Shown piece by piece: positions 1 to 12,219 of a stretch of DNA of 64,000 bases. Location of the stretch: positions 36,001 through 100,000 of the forward strand of contig NW_027330997.1 in assembly GCF_022965805.1 (NCBI RefSeq). Reading direction: 5' to 3'. This stretch comes from Primulina eburnea. Its lineage: Eukaryota; Streptophyta; Magnoliopsida; Lamiales; Gesneriaceae. A program made the position numbers and the translations under genes. How positions within the stretch are numbered: position 1 is the first letter of the stretch; every line of letters starts with the position of its first letter. The notes under the pieces are model-generated. The model saw only the letters and a list, made by a program, of their open reading frames with translations, was not told the DNA's origin and made no database searches.

Positions 1-660
1 CTTTCTATAGGAATCATTATTCCATTTTCAATATAATGTCCTAAAAATTTTATTTTAGTTTGAAAAAGTTTTACCTTTTTCTGATTTACTGCCAATCCAG
101 CTTTTTTAGTTGCTTGAATAAATATATTTAAATGTTTAAAATGTTGATCAATATTATCGGAATATATAAGAACATCATCTATATAAACTATGATATAATC
201 TATATATGAATTATAAATTTCATTCATTATATTTTGAAATTCCATTGGAGTATTTTTTAATCCAAATGGCATTACATTTAATTCATAATGTCCAAATGTT
301 ACTGTAAAAGTTGTTTTATATTTATTTTCTTCTTTTAGAAGAATTTGATAAAATCCTGATTTTAAATCAAAAGAAGAAAATACTTTTTCTTTGAATAATC
401 TATTTAATAGATCTCTTTTATTTGATAATGGATGTTTTATCCATTTTAATGCTTTATTAAGCGGTTTATAATTAATAACAAGTCTAGGAGCTCCTCTTTC
501 TATTTCAGCTGCATTTTCTACATAGAAAGCTGGACAACTCCAAGAGCTATTACTTGGTCTAATTAAATCCTTTTTAAGAAGAATATTTATTTCTTCTTTG
601 CAATAACTTAAAAGTCTAGGCCCCATAGCAATAGGCCTTGCTTTTGTAGGAATTTTTTTT
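1..660 (-). pseudogene. EPRV-A reverse transcriptase fragment
   Basis: Minus-strand translation gives a caulimovirid RT core: a segment near 540-480 for the fingers (LVINYKPLN), a palm segment near 390-350 (SSFDLKSGFYQI) and the catalytic YIDD near 190-175, then the thumb (FLGHYIE near 40). It would copy pregenomic RNA into DNA in a live virus. The reading is mostly open but lacks a recognisable protease and zinc finger upstream, and the window edge removes RNase H. Around 660-850 the frame is lost, so the gene is broken between coat protein and RT. Confidence 0.85.
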
Positions 661-852
661 ATCCTCATTAAAATCATCTGTATAAGGAAGACTAACTTGA
701 TGTTTTTTCCTATTCCAAAAGGCATTAGGAACATATGCACATATATCTTTAGAAATAGTTTCTGAAATATTTTTTATTTTTTCTTGAATAAATTTTCTTT
801 AATATTTTTAAAAAGAATTTCATCTTTTAATGAAATAACAAGATTTTCTTTA

Positions 853-1884
853 TTAGTTACTTTTATCTTTAAAATATTGTTTTTTCTTTTTAAAAAGAAA
901 TCTTTTTCTTTTCTTATCTCTTTTAGGATATTGTATTGATTGAAAACCTATTTTTTCACAAAAGTCGCCGATAATATTTTGGTTTTCTTCTTTTTGCATA
1001 TCAAGTTGTCTTTTTAACTTGATATCATTGGCAAGAGTTATCCCTTGGGCAGTTATCTTTGCAGATAAATCTCCATAAGTAAGAATGCTCCAATCTATAG
1101 AGTTTGTTGGAGATTTAGATTTTAATCTATTTTTAACTCTTTCAGCAAAAAGAACTGAAAGTCCATAAATAAATTTTTCTTTCCAGAAATTTGCAATGCA
1201 ATCATTTCTGGTTAAGACTTTTGTCATAAACACATCTTTATACCATCTAAATTCAGATAGCATTGGAAATCTCAAATTCATTAATTGCTCTTGAAATCTA
1301 TCTAATTGAAGCTTATTAGCTCCAATAAAATTTGATAGAATAATATAAATAAGTGTATTAACTGCATCTGACTCTTCTCTTCCATTAAGATCAATTATAG
1401 AAGAGTTAATAATTTTATTTTTTGCATCTTTTGAGAGATAAAAATTCCACCAACCTTGAAGTTGGCCAGTAAAACCAGTAATAATGGTTTGAGCAATTTG
1501 TCTATCATTATTACCTTATATTTTTGCAGCAAAAGTAGTTTTAATCTGATATTCAGACTTTCCATCAATATTCCATTCAGTAATGGCTTTCCCATTAAAC
1601 TGAGCATAATTTTTCTTTTCTTCTATTTGTAGATCTATAGGTGTTGCCTTTTTATAAAAAGGTTTTACAATTGATACTTTATGCATTTTATTAATTTGCA
1701 TCTCATCTTCAAACGAACTTGAAGAACTTTCAAGTTGTTCGTCTTTGGTAATTAACGAAATAGAACCCTTTTCTTTTATGTTAATTTTTTGTAATCGATC
1801 TATTAGACTTTCCATAAAATCTTCATCTTTTTTAGAACTTAAAAGAAATTTTTCTTGTTTAAGATTAGAGGAAGGTTTTATCAT
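853..1884 (-). pseudogene. EPRV-A coat-protein region
   Basis: Two open stretches (1884-1516 and 1515-853) share one minus-strand frame and are separated by a single stop codon at about 1516-1518. The C-terminal part has the caulimovirid capsid signature: a YGLSVLFAERV segment near residues 40-50 of the last ORF, then an LTYGDL segment and a basic tail rich in K and R. The CCHC zinc finger that normally follows the basic stretch is not seen, so the 3' end is probably deleted. Assignment rests on motif resemblance only. Confidence 0.7.
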
Positions 1885-2191
1885 TAAAGTTTTTGAACAT
1901 TCTCCACTAGAAATGTCTTTTTTAGATTTTGATAAAATTTCTTCTATTCTAGTAGTTTGATTTCTTAAAGAGTGTAGGGTAAGATTAATAAAATTATTTT
2001 GTTGATAGTATGGTCAAAATTACCATTTCCTAACTCATATTTTATAGGAGAGACATATATTTCTTTATTTCTTTTTTTAATCTGTAAAGTCGTAAAGGGG
2101 GGATGAATCTCAAAAGATTCTTCACCCGTTTCATGAACATACAATTTATATGTAGATTCAAGAGTATTTATAAAAGAATCATCAAGAGTAT

Positions 2192-3466
2192 TTATAAAAG
2201 ACTCATCTTTAAAATTTGGAAATATTTATTTCTTGCTGTAAAATAAAATTTTTCTATCCATATGAAAAAATCTAAATTTGATTGAGTTTCTTTAATCCAC
2301 TCTTCATATCTTGAAGAATATAGATTTTGTTGTTTTGAGTTTAAACAACTAGAAAACCATTTTTTCTTATCTTTATTTTTAATTTTTTCTAAACTTTTCT
2401 GAATAAAAATATGATTACTAATAACCATAACATTATAACCCATATCAGAAAAAGTAGGAGAATTTTCTATTATTAACAGAATAACTTCTTTGAAATCGAG
2501 AAGTACTAGATTCAGGAAGATCAACCTTATATTCTGGTTGAGATATATTATCATTAGTCTTTTGAAGACCTGATACACTAATCTTTTCAAAATCAGATAT
2601 GGAAGAAGTAGAATTTCTACTTTCTTCTGGGAGTTTAATTCGTAAATGTCTTTGGGATGAGAATATTATTTCAACATCACCATCTACATATTGAACTATA
2701 CTTTCTAGTTTTCTAGATTCTTCTTTAATTGTAGGAGCAATATTCTCCATTTTCCAGATTTCTGGCAAAGTAAATTGATTCCAATTTATTGTTTTGGGAA
2801 TCATGATATTACTTTTATTAATATCAGCTATAAAGAGTGTAGTTTCACCTCCTTTTGAACTAATTTGATTAGTATTAATTCTAAAATTAGAAATAGTTGA
2901 ATTCATTACTTTATAACAAATTCTATATAATCGAACAACATTTTCTGTTCCATCTATCATATCGAAGCCTTCAGTCTCTATATTTAATGTAAGGGCTTTC
3001 ATGATATTTGGATCAGAAAGAGAGTTCGGAAAATTAAGAAAACAGCTAAAATGTATTGGTCCTTCACATAATGAGGACTCTACTATTCCTTATAAGGATT
3101 CTTCAAATTTGTTGTGCCTAAGGAAGAAGTATTTAATCCTAATCTAGTGAGCGGTTTTAAACCTACTTGAATCATACCTAGATGCATAAATCTATAAGAT
3201 TTCATATGAATATTTATAAGATTTTGAGATAACAGACTGAAAGAATCATAACCTCCTTTTAGAGGAATAGCTTCTTCTGTAGTTTTAATTATATAATCAG
3301 ATTTAAATTTAAATCCATTAGATCTATATATCTTCGTATTAGAAGATACTGGTAATTTCCACTTTTGAATATTCTTTTCAAAATTTTCAGAAATATTTAA
3401 TTCTTTATTCTTAGTATTACTATTTGAAGATTTATTTTTTGTAAAAGATCTTATTATTTTATCCAT
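2192..3466 (-). pseudogene. EPRV-A movement-protein region
   Basis: Three overlapping minus-strand ORFs (3466-3083, 3002-2445, 2590-2192) together cover a caulimovirid cell-to-cell movement protein of the 30K type. The first ORF carries the family's conserved block (HMKSYRFMHLGMIQVGLKPLTR at about residues 89-110). The second continues with the IPKTINW-type segment seen in caulimovirid movement proteins. Breaks at about 3080-3000 and 2590-2450 put the parts in different frames. The start ATG at 3466 follows the noncoding leader directly and is the natural first ORF of the virus. Confidence 0.75.
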
Positions 3467-3733
3467 TAAGAATTAAGTAGATATTGTCAAGGATTTACAC
3501 CAACCTTACCTTTTGGCTTTACAGGCTTTACGGAACCCGACTTAAGGATTTCTCCTGGGTAGAGCCACCTTCTTCTTTATAAGATAAAAGAATAAGATAC
3601 ATTACAAAAATAAAACTTTATTGAAGTCTGCCTATAAGGAACAACCTTGATAAAGGTTCGAAGTAAAATTTAGTCTTCAAATCTTCAACTTTAAGCAGCA
3701 AGTTGTGAACCCTGCTTCTCGTATGCCTTTAAG

Positions 3734-4316
3734 GTCTAAATGTGGATATATAAACCACTGTTTGTAAATAGGATTGATTTCGGGATATTTGAGTTTTTAT
3801 TAACTTAATTTTCTTTTTTAGTATTAAAAGATAATTAGCAGATGGCATGATATAATCGAAATGTGGATCATAAATATAATCATAAGATATATACTTACAT
3901 GATTTTGCAGAAATATGAGAATAAAACTTGAGAGAGAATGCTTCGAAATAATAGACTTTGTATTCAGAAAGAGAATATAGTATTTTTGGTGTGTGGATTA
4001 CAAAGGGAATCCACTCCTTTAAAAAACTTAAACAGTAGTTCCACTTACTACCTCTAAAAACATGACACGTACAAACCGATAAGAAAGCATCTACAATAAT
4101 TTACATCAACAATTCAAACTTTGAGTCATGGGTTCCAGATCATCTTCCCATTATGCATTCAATAATGCAAAAATGTCATCATCTCCATCATACGGATCTT
4201 GAGCATCTTGCTCTGGATTATCATGATCTGTCATCGGAGTATCATCTTCAGTCTTTTCTTTTCCTTTTGAGGAAGTCGAGGTCGATGCCTGAGTTGATAA
4301 ATAGTGCAACAGTTTC
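3734..4316. repeat. Left arm of EPRV-A inverted repeat
   Basis: This stretch is the reverse complement of about 5336-5930. Matching blocks include 4130-4190 with 5440-5510 and 3735-3800 with 5815-5925. The left arm lacks about 25 bases present in the right arm near 5845-5870 and has scattered substitutions. The arms contain the 3' end of the last viral ORF plus the promoter and leader, so the two EPRV-A copies face each other head to head around a spacer of about 1 kb. Confidence 0.9.
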
Positions 4317-5474
4317 CCAGCCTAATATGGCTACTACAGAGGAAGAGAAATTTGACCCTATTAAAGAATTCTCAGACGATCCTACTGCATATGAAATTCA
4401 TTATTATAATAATGCAATATTTGCATTAAAAGGTTCAAAAGAAGAATTAAAATATCCCTACTTAATTTCAGGATGTCTAAATTGCTGTCCTGTTGATAAA
4501 GACCTAAAAGGTCTATCAGCCATCCATATAGCTCAAAGCTATTTAATTAAAGATTTACAACCCATATTGGGAAGAAAAACTAGAGATTATTTTGAAACAA
4601 TTCTAGTAGAAACTGGTTCAGTTGAAATACAACATATGGATCGCAACAAAGATTTCGCATTTTCTAAAATGATTATAAAGAAAGTTATCCCGGCAGCTAA
4701 TTGGGGTTTACCTCTTGGTCAACCTTGGCAATTGAACACTTTTCAGGCAATGCCAAATATGTTCAATTATCATGATTATATCATGGCCTGAGATACAACT
4801 CTTATATACGAGAATTCTCAACGCAAACATTCTTGGTGGATAAAATTCCAATTAGATGATATTAATCAGTTTATCCCTACTTGGTTTAAAACTTTCTTCT
4901 TTTCATAGCGGGTAATGCCCTCTATTCTTCTGAGAAATGTTAAAAATATATGGATTAAATTTCAACAAGCAAATATACAATTTGATGGATTGACAGCCAT
5001 AATTCAATTTGCCATAAATTATAATGTTCTCTGGATCATACGATGGGAATATGGACTCCAAGTAATGGTTAAAGAAAAGTTCGAAACCAAATTCGCCCCT
5101 ACTATCTTAATCTTAAAAATTTTAATAAGTGGGGAAAAGAGGACTTCTTTGCAGAAGGAAAAGTTTATGATCGACAAGGGGTAATTGCTTTAGAACCATC
5201 CAGAGAGACTATGAAAAATTTAAATCATGACATCCCAAATCAGACTACATTACTTAAAGAGATTTTCCAACATTTGGATAAAAATACCATTACTTCTATG
5301 TTTTCTGGAGTATTTGGTGAAAAATCAAATTTATCAACTCAGGCATCGACCTCCTCAAAAGGAAAAGAAAAGACTGAAGATGATACTCCGATGAAAGATC
5401 AAGATAATCTAGAGCAAGATGCTCAAGATCCGTATGATGGAGATGATGACATTTTTGCATTATTGAATGCATAA
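4285..5474 (+). pseudogene. EPRV-A last ORF (possible transactivator/viroplasmin-like)
   Basis: Plus-strand coding remains, likely starting at an ATG at 4285 or 4327; the apparently earlier start at 4153 lies in the inverted-repeat arm and reads antisense of this gene's own 3' end. It is interrupted by stops at 4789-4791 and about 4906, and a frameshift between 5170 and 5215 moves it into the frame that ends at 5474. The C-terminus is acidic (KDQDNLEQDAQDPYDGDDD) after a Ser/Thr/Lys-rich stretch. Position just before the intergenic region and after RT in the circular map suggests the last caulimovirid ORF, but no diagnostic viroplasmin motif was recognised. Confidence 0.55.
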
Positions 5475-5930
5475 TGGGAAGATGATCTGGAACCCATGAC
5501 TCAAAGTTCGAATTGTTGATGTAAATTATTATAGATGCTTTCTCATCGATTTGTACATGTCTATCTTTTACGTGTCATGTTTTTAGAGGTAGTAAGTGGA
5601 ACTACTGTTTAAGTTTTTAGTCTATTTAAAGGAGTGGATTAAAAATATTATTTTCTCTTTCTGAATACAAAGTCTATTATTTCGAAGCATTCTCTCTCAA
5701 CTTCTATTCTCATATTTATGCAAAATCATGTAAGTATATGTCTTATGATTATATTTATGATCCACCTTTCGATTATATCATGTCATCTGCTAATTATCTT
5801 TTAATATTAAAAAAGAAAATTAAGTTAATAAAAACTCAAATTGAGTGTCTCGAAAATCGATTAAAAGATCACGAAATCAATCCTCTTTACAAACAGTGGT
5901 TTATATATCCACATTTAGAAAGATCTAAAC
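5336..5930. repeat. Right arm of EPRV-A inverted repeat, with viral promoter
   Basis: Reverse complement of about 3734-4316. The arm holds the 3' end of the last ORF and then the viral intergenic region. A TATA-like CTATTTAAAGG at about 5622-5632 lies in a position comparable to the pregenomic RNA promoter. A short open frame at 5738-5968 falls in the leader and is probably not a gene. Confidence 0.85.
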
Positions 5931-5966
5931 TTTGTGTTTTAAATATTTTCAGTCTAATCTCAAAAT

Positions 5967-6803
5967 AATAGTTTGTTCGGGTCTCGTGGCGTTGTGGTGA
6001 TTCAAAAGACACTTTGGAGGGGAGTGCTCTACCTATTCTATTGCAGCCTTATGCTTTAGACATTTGATGACTCTTTCTGAGTGGGAGTAGTATTGTTCGC
6101 TGGGTGTTAGAATTGGAAAATGAGTCATGTTTTAGTGGGTGGGGGTTCATACTTTCAAATCAGTTATCCAGAGAACGGGATTCAAATTTCGTTTCCCTAG
6201 TCGATTCATATTCAATAAAGAACCCAACGACAAAGCAATTCCATGTGCACTGTAATTTAGGTTGGTCGACGTCTTCAACTTACTCTCCGGCCTTCTAGAT
6301 TGTGTATTTTCTCTACCCATTAGAATTTTCATTTAAATCTTTGTCATATCCATAGCCCACATGCCTTAAAGGCTTGCCTGCTGTTGTTGTGAAAAGAAGA
6401 GGTGAGGATCAGTAGTAACCGCAAGTGCGTAGCAAGAAAACGAGTCCTATGAGATAGATAAGGGGCTGAGAAGTTTTGGATCAATAATGAGTAGAGCTGT
6501 TGCCTGTGGCTATATGTATGCTGGTTGAAATGGCTAGTTGCTGTTTGGATCTAGTAGGATTTTTTATTAATTTTGATGCTGATGTTTTATCCTAAATCAA
6601 TCAGTTAGTTTCCAATTCGTGCTTGAGGTAGCATAAATCTTATTGGAATCCCATTTCTTTGAGGTAGCATGTTTCACGCTTGCAATGTGCAACGATATTG
6701 ATCTGTGATGCATCGAGTCTCTGATGTGGTCCAACTGTTGCTTGCGGCAATATTTTTTTCTTTTGTTTCGCATGCTCTATAAAAAAGATTTTTGTGCATT
6801 TAG
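5967..6803 (+). other. RPT5 intron remnant or truncated upstream flank
   Basis: No coding exon was recognised between the end of EPRV-A homology and the first surviving RPT5 exon. The stretch ends in a good 3' splice acceptor (TTTAG at 6799-6803). The exon coding the Walker A loop, expected just upstream in RPT5, was not found here, so this is either the 3' part of a large intron or sequence left after truncation. Confidence 0.6.
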
Positions 6804-8095
6804 ATGTTCATTGGGGATGGAGCAAAACTTGTTCGTGATGCTTTTCAACTTGCCAAAGAAACGTCTCCTTGTATCATTTTTATTGATGAGATTGATGCAA
6901 TTGGTACAAAGCGTTTTGATAGGTAAGCACATACTTTCCCAGTAAATGTTCCATGATTTTGTATTCTGCACTCCTAACTGTTTGGGTTTTAAGGTTCTTG
7001 AGGGCTATGATGCAGTGTTGGTTACACTCACAAATTATGTGATATTCTGCAGTGAAGTTAGTGGGGATAGAGAAGTGCAGAGGACTATGTTAGAATTGCT
7101 GAATCAGCTTGATGGTTTTAGCAGTGACGAGAGTATAAAGGTTTCTACTCTACCACTTTCATTTCCTCGCTTTCATTTTACTTTGCTTTCCTTCATTTAC
7201 TTTGTGATTAATAAAATCAGTCTGAAGCTTCTGACATTGAATTTGTTTACTGCATTATGATTTTTGTCTATGTTACTTATTTTGGCGTGCAACACTTTTT
7301 ATTATTCAGGTGATTGCAGCAACAAATCGAGCTGATATCTTAGATCCTGCCTTAATGCGGTCTGGTCGGTTGGATCGAAAAATTGAATTTCCCCATCCTA
7401 CCGAGGAAGCTAGGGCTCGCATTTTGCAGGTTTACCATCCGACTTGGGAACTTTTTTTTTTTTTGCGTTTGAGTGTATCTTGCTAATATTGGGTGGGCTT
7501 GTATATTCGATTTCTTCTTTACCAATATGATACTTTGTTTTCAGAAATTCTAACTTATGGGTTATTATCTTGTCATAGATTCACTCTAGAAAGATGAATG
7601 TCCATCCAGGTGTCAATTTTGAGGAGCTTGCTCGCTCAACTGATGACTTCAATGGGGCACAACTCAAAGCTGTTTGTGTGGAAGCGGGCATGTTGGCCCT
7701 TCGTCGTGATGCCACTGAGGTAATAATATTTGATTTTATTTGTTAAGTGTTTTTTCCTGATTTTTCCCACATATTTTTTCATTGTAAACTAAGCACACCG
7801 TTAACACTGCAACAAGTCAATAAGTTCAGAGTTTCTAAGAAACATAGGAAAAGAATCAACTAGAAGATGTGCCAGTTTAATTCATTTTTATCAGCCAACA
7901 GTTTTTTAGATGTAGCGGTGGCCCGTTCAATTTTCTTGCATCTTGTATCTAAATTGGTCAAGATAAACTAACATTTTCTAGTTTTCGATTTATTCACGTG
8001 TTTCATCTATTTTCCAGGTTAACCATGAAGATTTTAATGAAGGTATAATCCAAGTTCAAGCCAAAAAGAAAGCCAGCCTAAATTACTATGCCTAG
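6804..8095 (+). CDS. RPT5: 26S proteasome regulatory ATPase subunit 6A (RPT5), 3' half
   Basis: Five exons read in one continuous frame: 6804-6922, 7053-7140, 7310-7429, 7579-7719 and 8018-8095 (TAG), all with GT-AG introns and compatible phases. The product is the C-terminal half of an AAA+ ATPase in the base ring of the 19S proteasome cap, which unfolds ubiquitinated substrates. Visible are Walker B with [11 protein letters not shown], the second-region-of-homology [21 protein letters not shown], the C-terminal helical domain, and a C-terminal YYA. In the family this tail is the HbYX motif that docks into the 20S ring. The Walker A loop and N-terminal coiled coil are absent; EPRV-A lies where upstream exons or introns should be. 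It is either the 3' end of a working gene with a very long intron or a truncated copy. Intact splice sites and frame favour a functional or recently broken gene. Confidence 0.93.
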
Positions 8096-8710
8096 ACTTT
8101 AAACATGGTATAGTGTCAAGCTTTTTTGGGTGCAAGCTTGGGAAAGGAAAAACAACGTTCCAACATCGAATTAATCCCTGGTCCAAGGCACGAATTACGA
8201 AGTTGTCTCATGTCGTCACTAACCGGCTCTTTTTTTTTCTATCACAGCGGTGAGTATGTGATTGTTTTTGTTCCTGTGCTCCAGGATGATGTATGAGGGT
8301 TTATTCTTCTTAAAGTGGGTTGAATGCGAGTAGATTCGATCATATTGTTCACCACAGCCCTTTAAAGCTAGGTTGTGGCATGAATTTTTACGGCTTACTA
8401 GTGAATCTTGATCTGGATTTAGAAGACATCATATTCAGAATATGGAATGAATGAAGAAGTTTTTAATAAACCACCTGACCCATATGAAGTTATCTCCAGT
8501 GTTCGATCGGATCAAGGAAGATATGGGCTGTTATTTTCGAAAAATAAAGTGAGATTCAAATTGTTTGGCTCCTCTCGAATTTACTTATTATTTATCTTAT
8601 AATAATTTGTTTTCGATAGGAGTAGTGGATGTCAAATTTCAGTTATAATATGTTTTGACAAACTAAGGTGAATGAGTGAGGCTAAGCTAAGGGTTATGGT
8701 ATTAAAAGAC
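8096..8710. other. RPT5 3' UTR and downstream flank
   Basis: No gene is visible. The first few hundred bases are the expected 3' untranslated region of RPT5. No coding homology or repeat was recognised before the MITE-like element. Confidence 0.5.
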
Positions 8711-8890
8711 AAAAATTTGTGCGAGACAGTATCATGGATCGTCTTTGTAAGATGGATCTCTTATTTGGGTCACCCATGAAAATCTATAACTTTTTATGTT
8801 AAGAGTATTATTTTTTATTGTGAATATGGGTAGGTTTGACCCGTCTCATAGATTATGATCCGTGAGACGGTCTCATATGAGATATACTCG
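8711..8890 (+). repeat. MITE-like element, copy 1
   Basis: A segment of about 180 bp with inverted ends: GCGAGACAGTATCATGGATC near the left and GATCCGTGAGACGGTCTCAT near the right. Its interior (TTATTTGGGTCACCCATGAA and TATTGTGAATATGGGTAGG) matches a second copy at 39383-39559 in the opposite orientation. It has no coding capacity. The dispersed copies and inverted termini suggest a MITE; a clear target duplication was not identified. Confidence 0.7.
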
Positions 8891-9379
8891 TATTAAAATG
8901 ATATTGTGTATTTCTGGTTATATTTTAGTTGATGATACTAATATACTAATATTTTGTGTTTTTTAGTTTAAATATATTTTAATTAATTTTAAAACTATAA
9001 ATTTAATTTAATATATATTTTTTAAAATCCAATGATATTGACCTCAAGCCCAAAATAATCTGGTACCTAAAAATTATTTTACGGGTAAATTACAAAAAAA
9101 TCTCTAACTCAAGTTTCACTGTTGGATTTTCTTCATAGGACATAAAATTTAGTTTGAACTCTTAATTTTAATTTAAGTGAACAAAAATATATTTGATTTT
9201 ATAAATGAGTCAAAAATGATATCATAGTCGAGATAAAATTATTTCAAACATACACTGTTATTATTAATATATATTAAATGTTTGAGAATGAGATTTTTCT
9301 CAAAAATTATGGATTTGAACAAATGTTCCAGATTAAATTTTTACAGAATTTATTCCAATATTTTGAATATTTAAAAGAA
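8891..9379. other. AT-rich spacer
   Basis: Strongly AT-rich noncoding DNA between the MITE-like element and the first recognisable EPRV-B sequence. I see no gene or repeat structure in it. Confidence 0.4.
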
Positions 9380-12219
9380 TAGCTAACCAAGATTAGACAC
9401 AAAGAATAAATAGGAACACAATATAATCCTATGATAAACTTATGATTCAGTGCAATAGGTTCCTAGAAATATTCTCTTCTAAACTCTCCGGAGATCTTAG
9501 AGAAGTCCAAAAGACGATACAAAACTATGATAATCAATTATACTATCATCATCCTTTGGTATCAAATCCCTTATACACCAAAGAGGCAAGCCCAAGGTAA
9601 TACCAAAGTCTTTAACCGACGAAGAAAAAATTATCAATCTGCTCAAATTTGTCTCAAAAAAGAAATTAAGCTGATGATAGAAATCATTGGTCTAGAAGAT
9701 CTTCAAAACCTTGCAGGGGCTTTTGCGAATTTTAAGGTCGCAAATATGAAGTTGAATAAAACAGATGGTGAATCTCCCTAAATAACTTGGTCATATTCCG
9801 ATGAACCAACAAGAAAAAGCGTGGGATCTAATAATAGAAATATGAGAGACCTCAAATAGATTGTCAAGTAGGTGGAGAAGCACACTTAGCGAGAACAAAA
9901 TCAAGCAGAAGTCAAATTTCCTTGAAACAAACACCCTACGGGAAGTCCGTTTTAGAAACAATACATCTTTATGGTGTTATTTTTAAAAACAGAGAATATC
10001 TCATAGATGAATGGACATCAACTTTGAGAATCATAACATGAACACTTAATTTCAATAAAGAATGGTTCATTAAACTTGTATAAATGAGTCTGATGGGATT
10101 TTATAGTTTTGAATTACATGACAGTTGTTTAGTGGATAAATATACTATGTTATTTATTAAATATAGATGGAATTCAGGGGTCGAATAAAATATTGCAATG
10201 CAATTTTTTTCTCTAAAATTCCAAGTCCCTAGAGAGAAATGCTAATTAAGGAATATTTCTCTTGCAATCCAGATACTTTGACACGAATGACCTCTATTCT
10301 CAATGTAAAATTGTCATAATCGTGTCATATGACAGCATTACAAAATAATTATAAAGATCAGGGAGAATTAATAAACATATTCATTATTTTGTAAAGAAAA
10401 TGATCTTCCAACAATCATTGGAAGTAAGCCGCAAAGGCAGAAAAAAAAAGATCTTTAGATCTCATCCTTATGTCAGAAGTGGAAGAAGGCGAAGCAGTTC
10501 TTGGAAACCAAAAACAGTATGTACTAGATAAAAAGCCAAATCTTACAAATCTAGGCAAATAAATGGACCGTCAAGAATTAAGATGTCATCCCACACATTA
10601 AACTTATCTCGAAGCACGTGACATACACTAAAAAATAAATCTTTCAGAAGAGCTCAAACCTGAGCAAGTGAAAGTTTTAAATATTGTATTTGCTGGACAT
10701 ATAGAGAAAGGTGTCATATTTCTACCAACTGTCCATAAAGAGAATAAAACGCTTCGAACCAACTCCGAGTATTTAAGAAGCAGTTTATTACCAAGACTAG
10801 AGTACATATGAAGAGAAAAAATCCCGAGTCAAGAAGAATCTGACTGAAGATGAGGTGTTTCGACACAGAACAGATGAAAAATTGTTTAGTTTCTTTAGTC
10901 AGACACCAATATATCATAACATGGTCCTAAAAATAATGCAAAAAAATTGTAGGAATAATTTACCCTATAATTTTCTACAACTTGGCAGATCAATATTTCA
11001 GTTGAGCGTTAACATTACATTAAAATCTCAAGAAAAAAGGCTGATGAGAATATACCACATTCTATAACTTATCAAATTTCATATGATCGATATAATACAC
11101 ATCACACGGAATTAGAAATGAGTTTATTGAAATACCAGAAATATTTGAAAAAATTTCTCAGGTAATTTATCCAAAAAGAATCGCGTTTCTTTTAATACAA
11201 GAAACAGATATCCAGATCTATGAAAAATTGATTCTACAAAGAAATAAATGTCTTAGACTGAAATCGAGAAGACTATATTTTCAAGGAGACAAAATATTAA
11301 TTCACTCGTAGGAAAAATACACATGTCCAGGAATCCTAGGAAGAACTAAAATCCTTCAGACAAAAGGAAATCTAAGATGTCCAGAAAGGTAGAAAGAAGT
11401 CGAAATAGTATTTGATATTACAAGACAAAGAAATTAATTTTCTTATAATATTATATACTATTTGGAACAACCTATGATAGAACTTACCAATGAACGATCA
11501 ATATCAGTGAATTAAAAGTTCTTATCAAAGGAATCCTAGGAAAAGAACTTAGATCAATTGGTACTTGGGCTAGAGTTTTTAGAGGAAAAGACATTGAAAA
11601 TGTCTAGAGAATTGAATGAAATTTATGGCAGATGATAGAATGTCTAAAATCCAATGACCACGAGGCTATTCTTGATATACATCCCAGTGAAAATATAAGA
11701 CATAATATTTTGTTGCTTATATTGATTCCGGAGTTGGAATCTGTACAAGAAAGGATGAGTTTTTCCAAAAATATTTTTAAGAAGAATTACCTCAGATTGT
11801 TAGATGAGATTTCTCCAAGTGAATCTTAATGTTATGTAAAGTGAGATGACGTAAATATTAATCGGATGTACTAGAAAAACACCTTGGTACAAGGTGAAAA
11901 CACCATCGATTTATTTTCATGATACATGAGCAGAAATTTTGCTAGAAAATAATTTATTGCAAATGTTAAATCATAAGCACAGGAAAATGAGACTATAAGA
12001 TTAATGTTCACAACACCATGTGATCACAATGTCATAATATAGATACTAAGAAAGACATTTTTACATAAAATTGTCAATCCAGTTTCGCAGAAAGCGTTGT
12101 GATTAGGAAAAACTTCTGAACCCAAAAATGTAGAATTCTGGAAGGTTTGGAGAAAAAAATACTTCAATTTAGAGAATAACAAGACCTCCAACTGAAATAA
12201 ATATAATTCCTCAAAATAA

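Larger units (their letters stand above)
1..4316 (-). mobile_element. Endogenous pararetrovirus A (EPRV-A), minus-strand partial copy
   Basis: Integrated caulimovirid DNA read on the minus strand. From right to left it holds the 3' end of the last ORF (4316-4153), a noncoding intergenic region (about 4150-3480), a movement-protein region (3466 to about 2192), a coat-protein region (about 1884-853) and reverse transcriptase running off the window at 1. This is the order of a circular pararetrovirus genome, movement, coat, RT, last ORF, opened in the last ORF. No LTRs, integrase or target duplication are visible, as expected for passively integrated EPRVs. Stops, frameshifts and a deletion between coat and RT make it non-functional. 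Its RT differs clearly from that of EPRV-B and EPRV-C further right, so it is another lineage. Genus not assigned. Confidence 0.85.

Noticed and set aside
4153..4284. Apparent N-terminal extension (Leu/His-rich) of the plus-strand EPRV-A ORF
   Set aside because: It lies in the inverted-repeat arm and is the antisense of the same gene's own C-terminal acidic region, so the real start is later (4285 or 4327).
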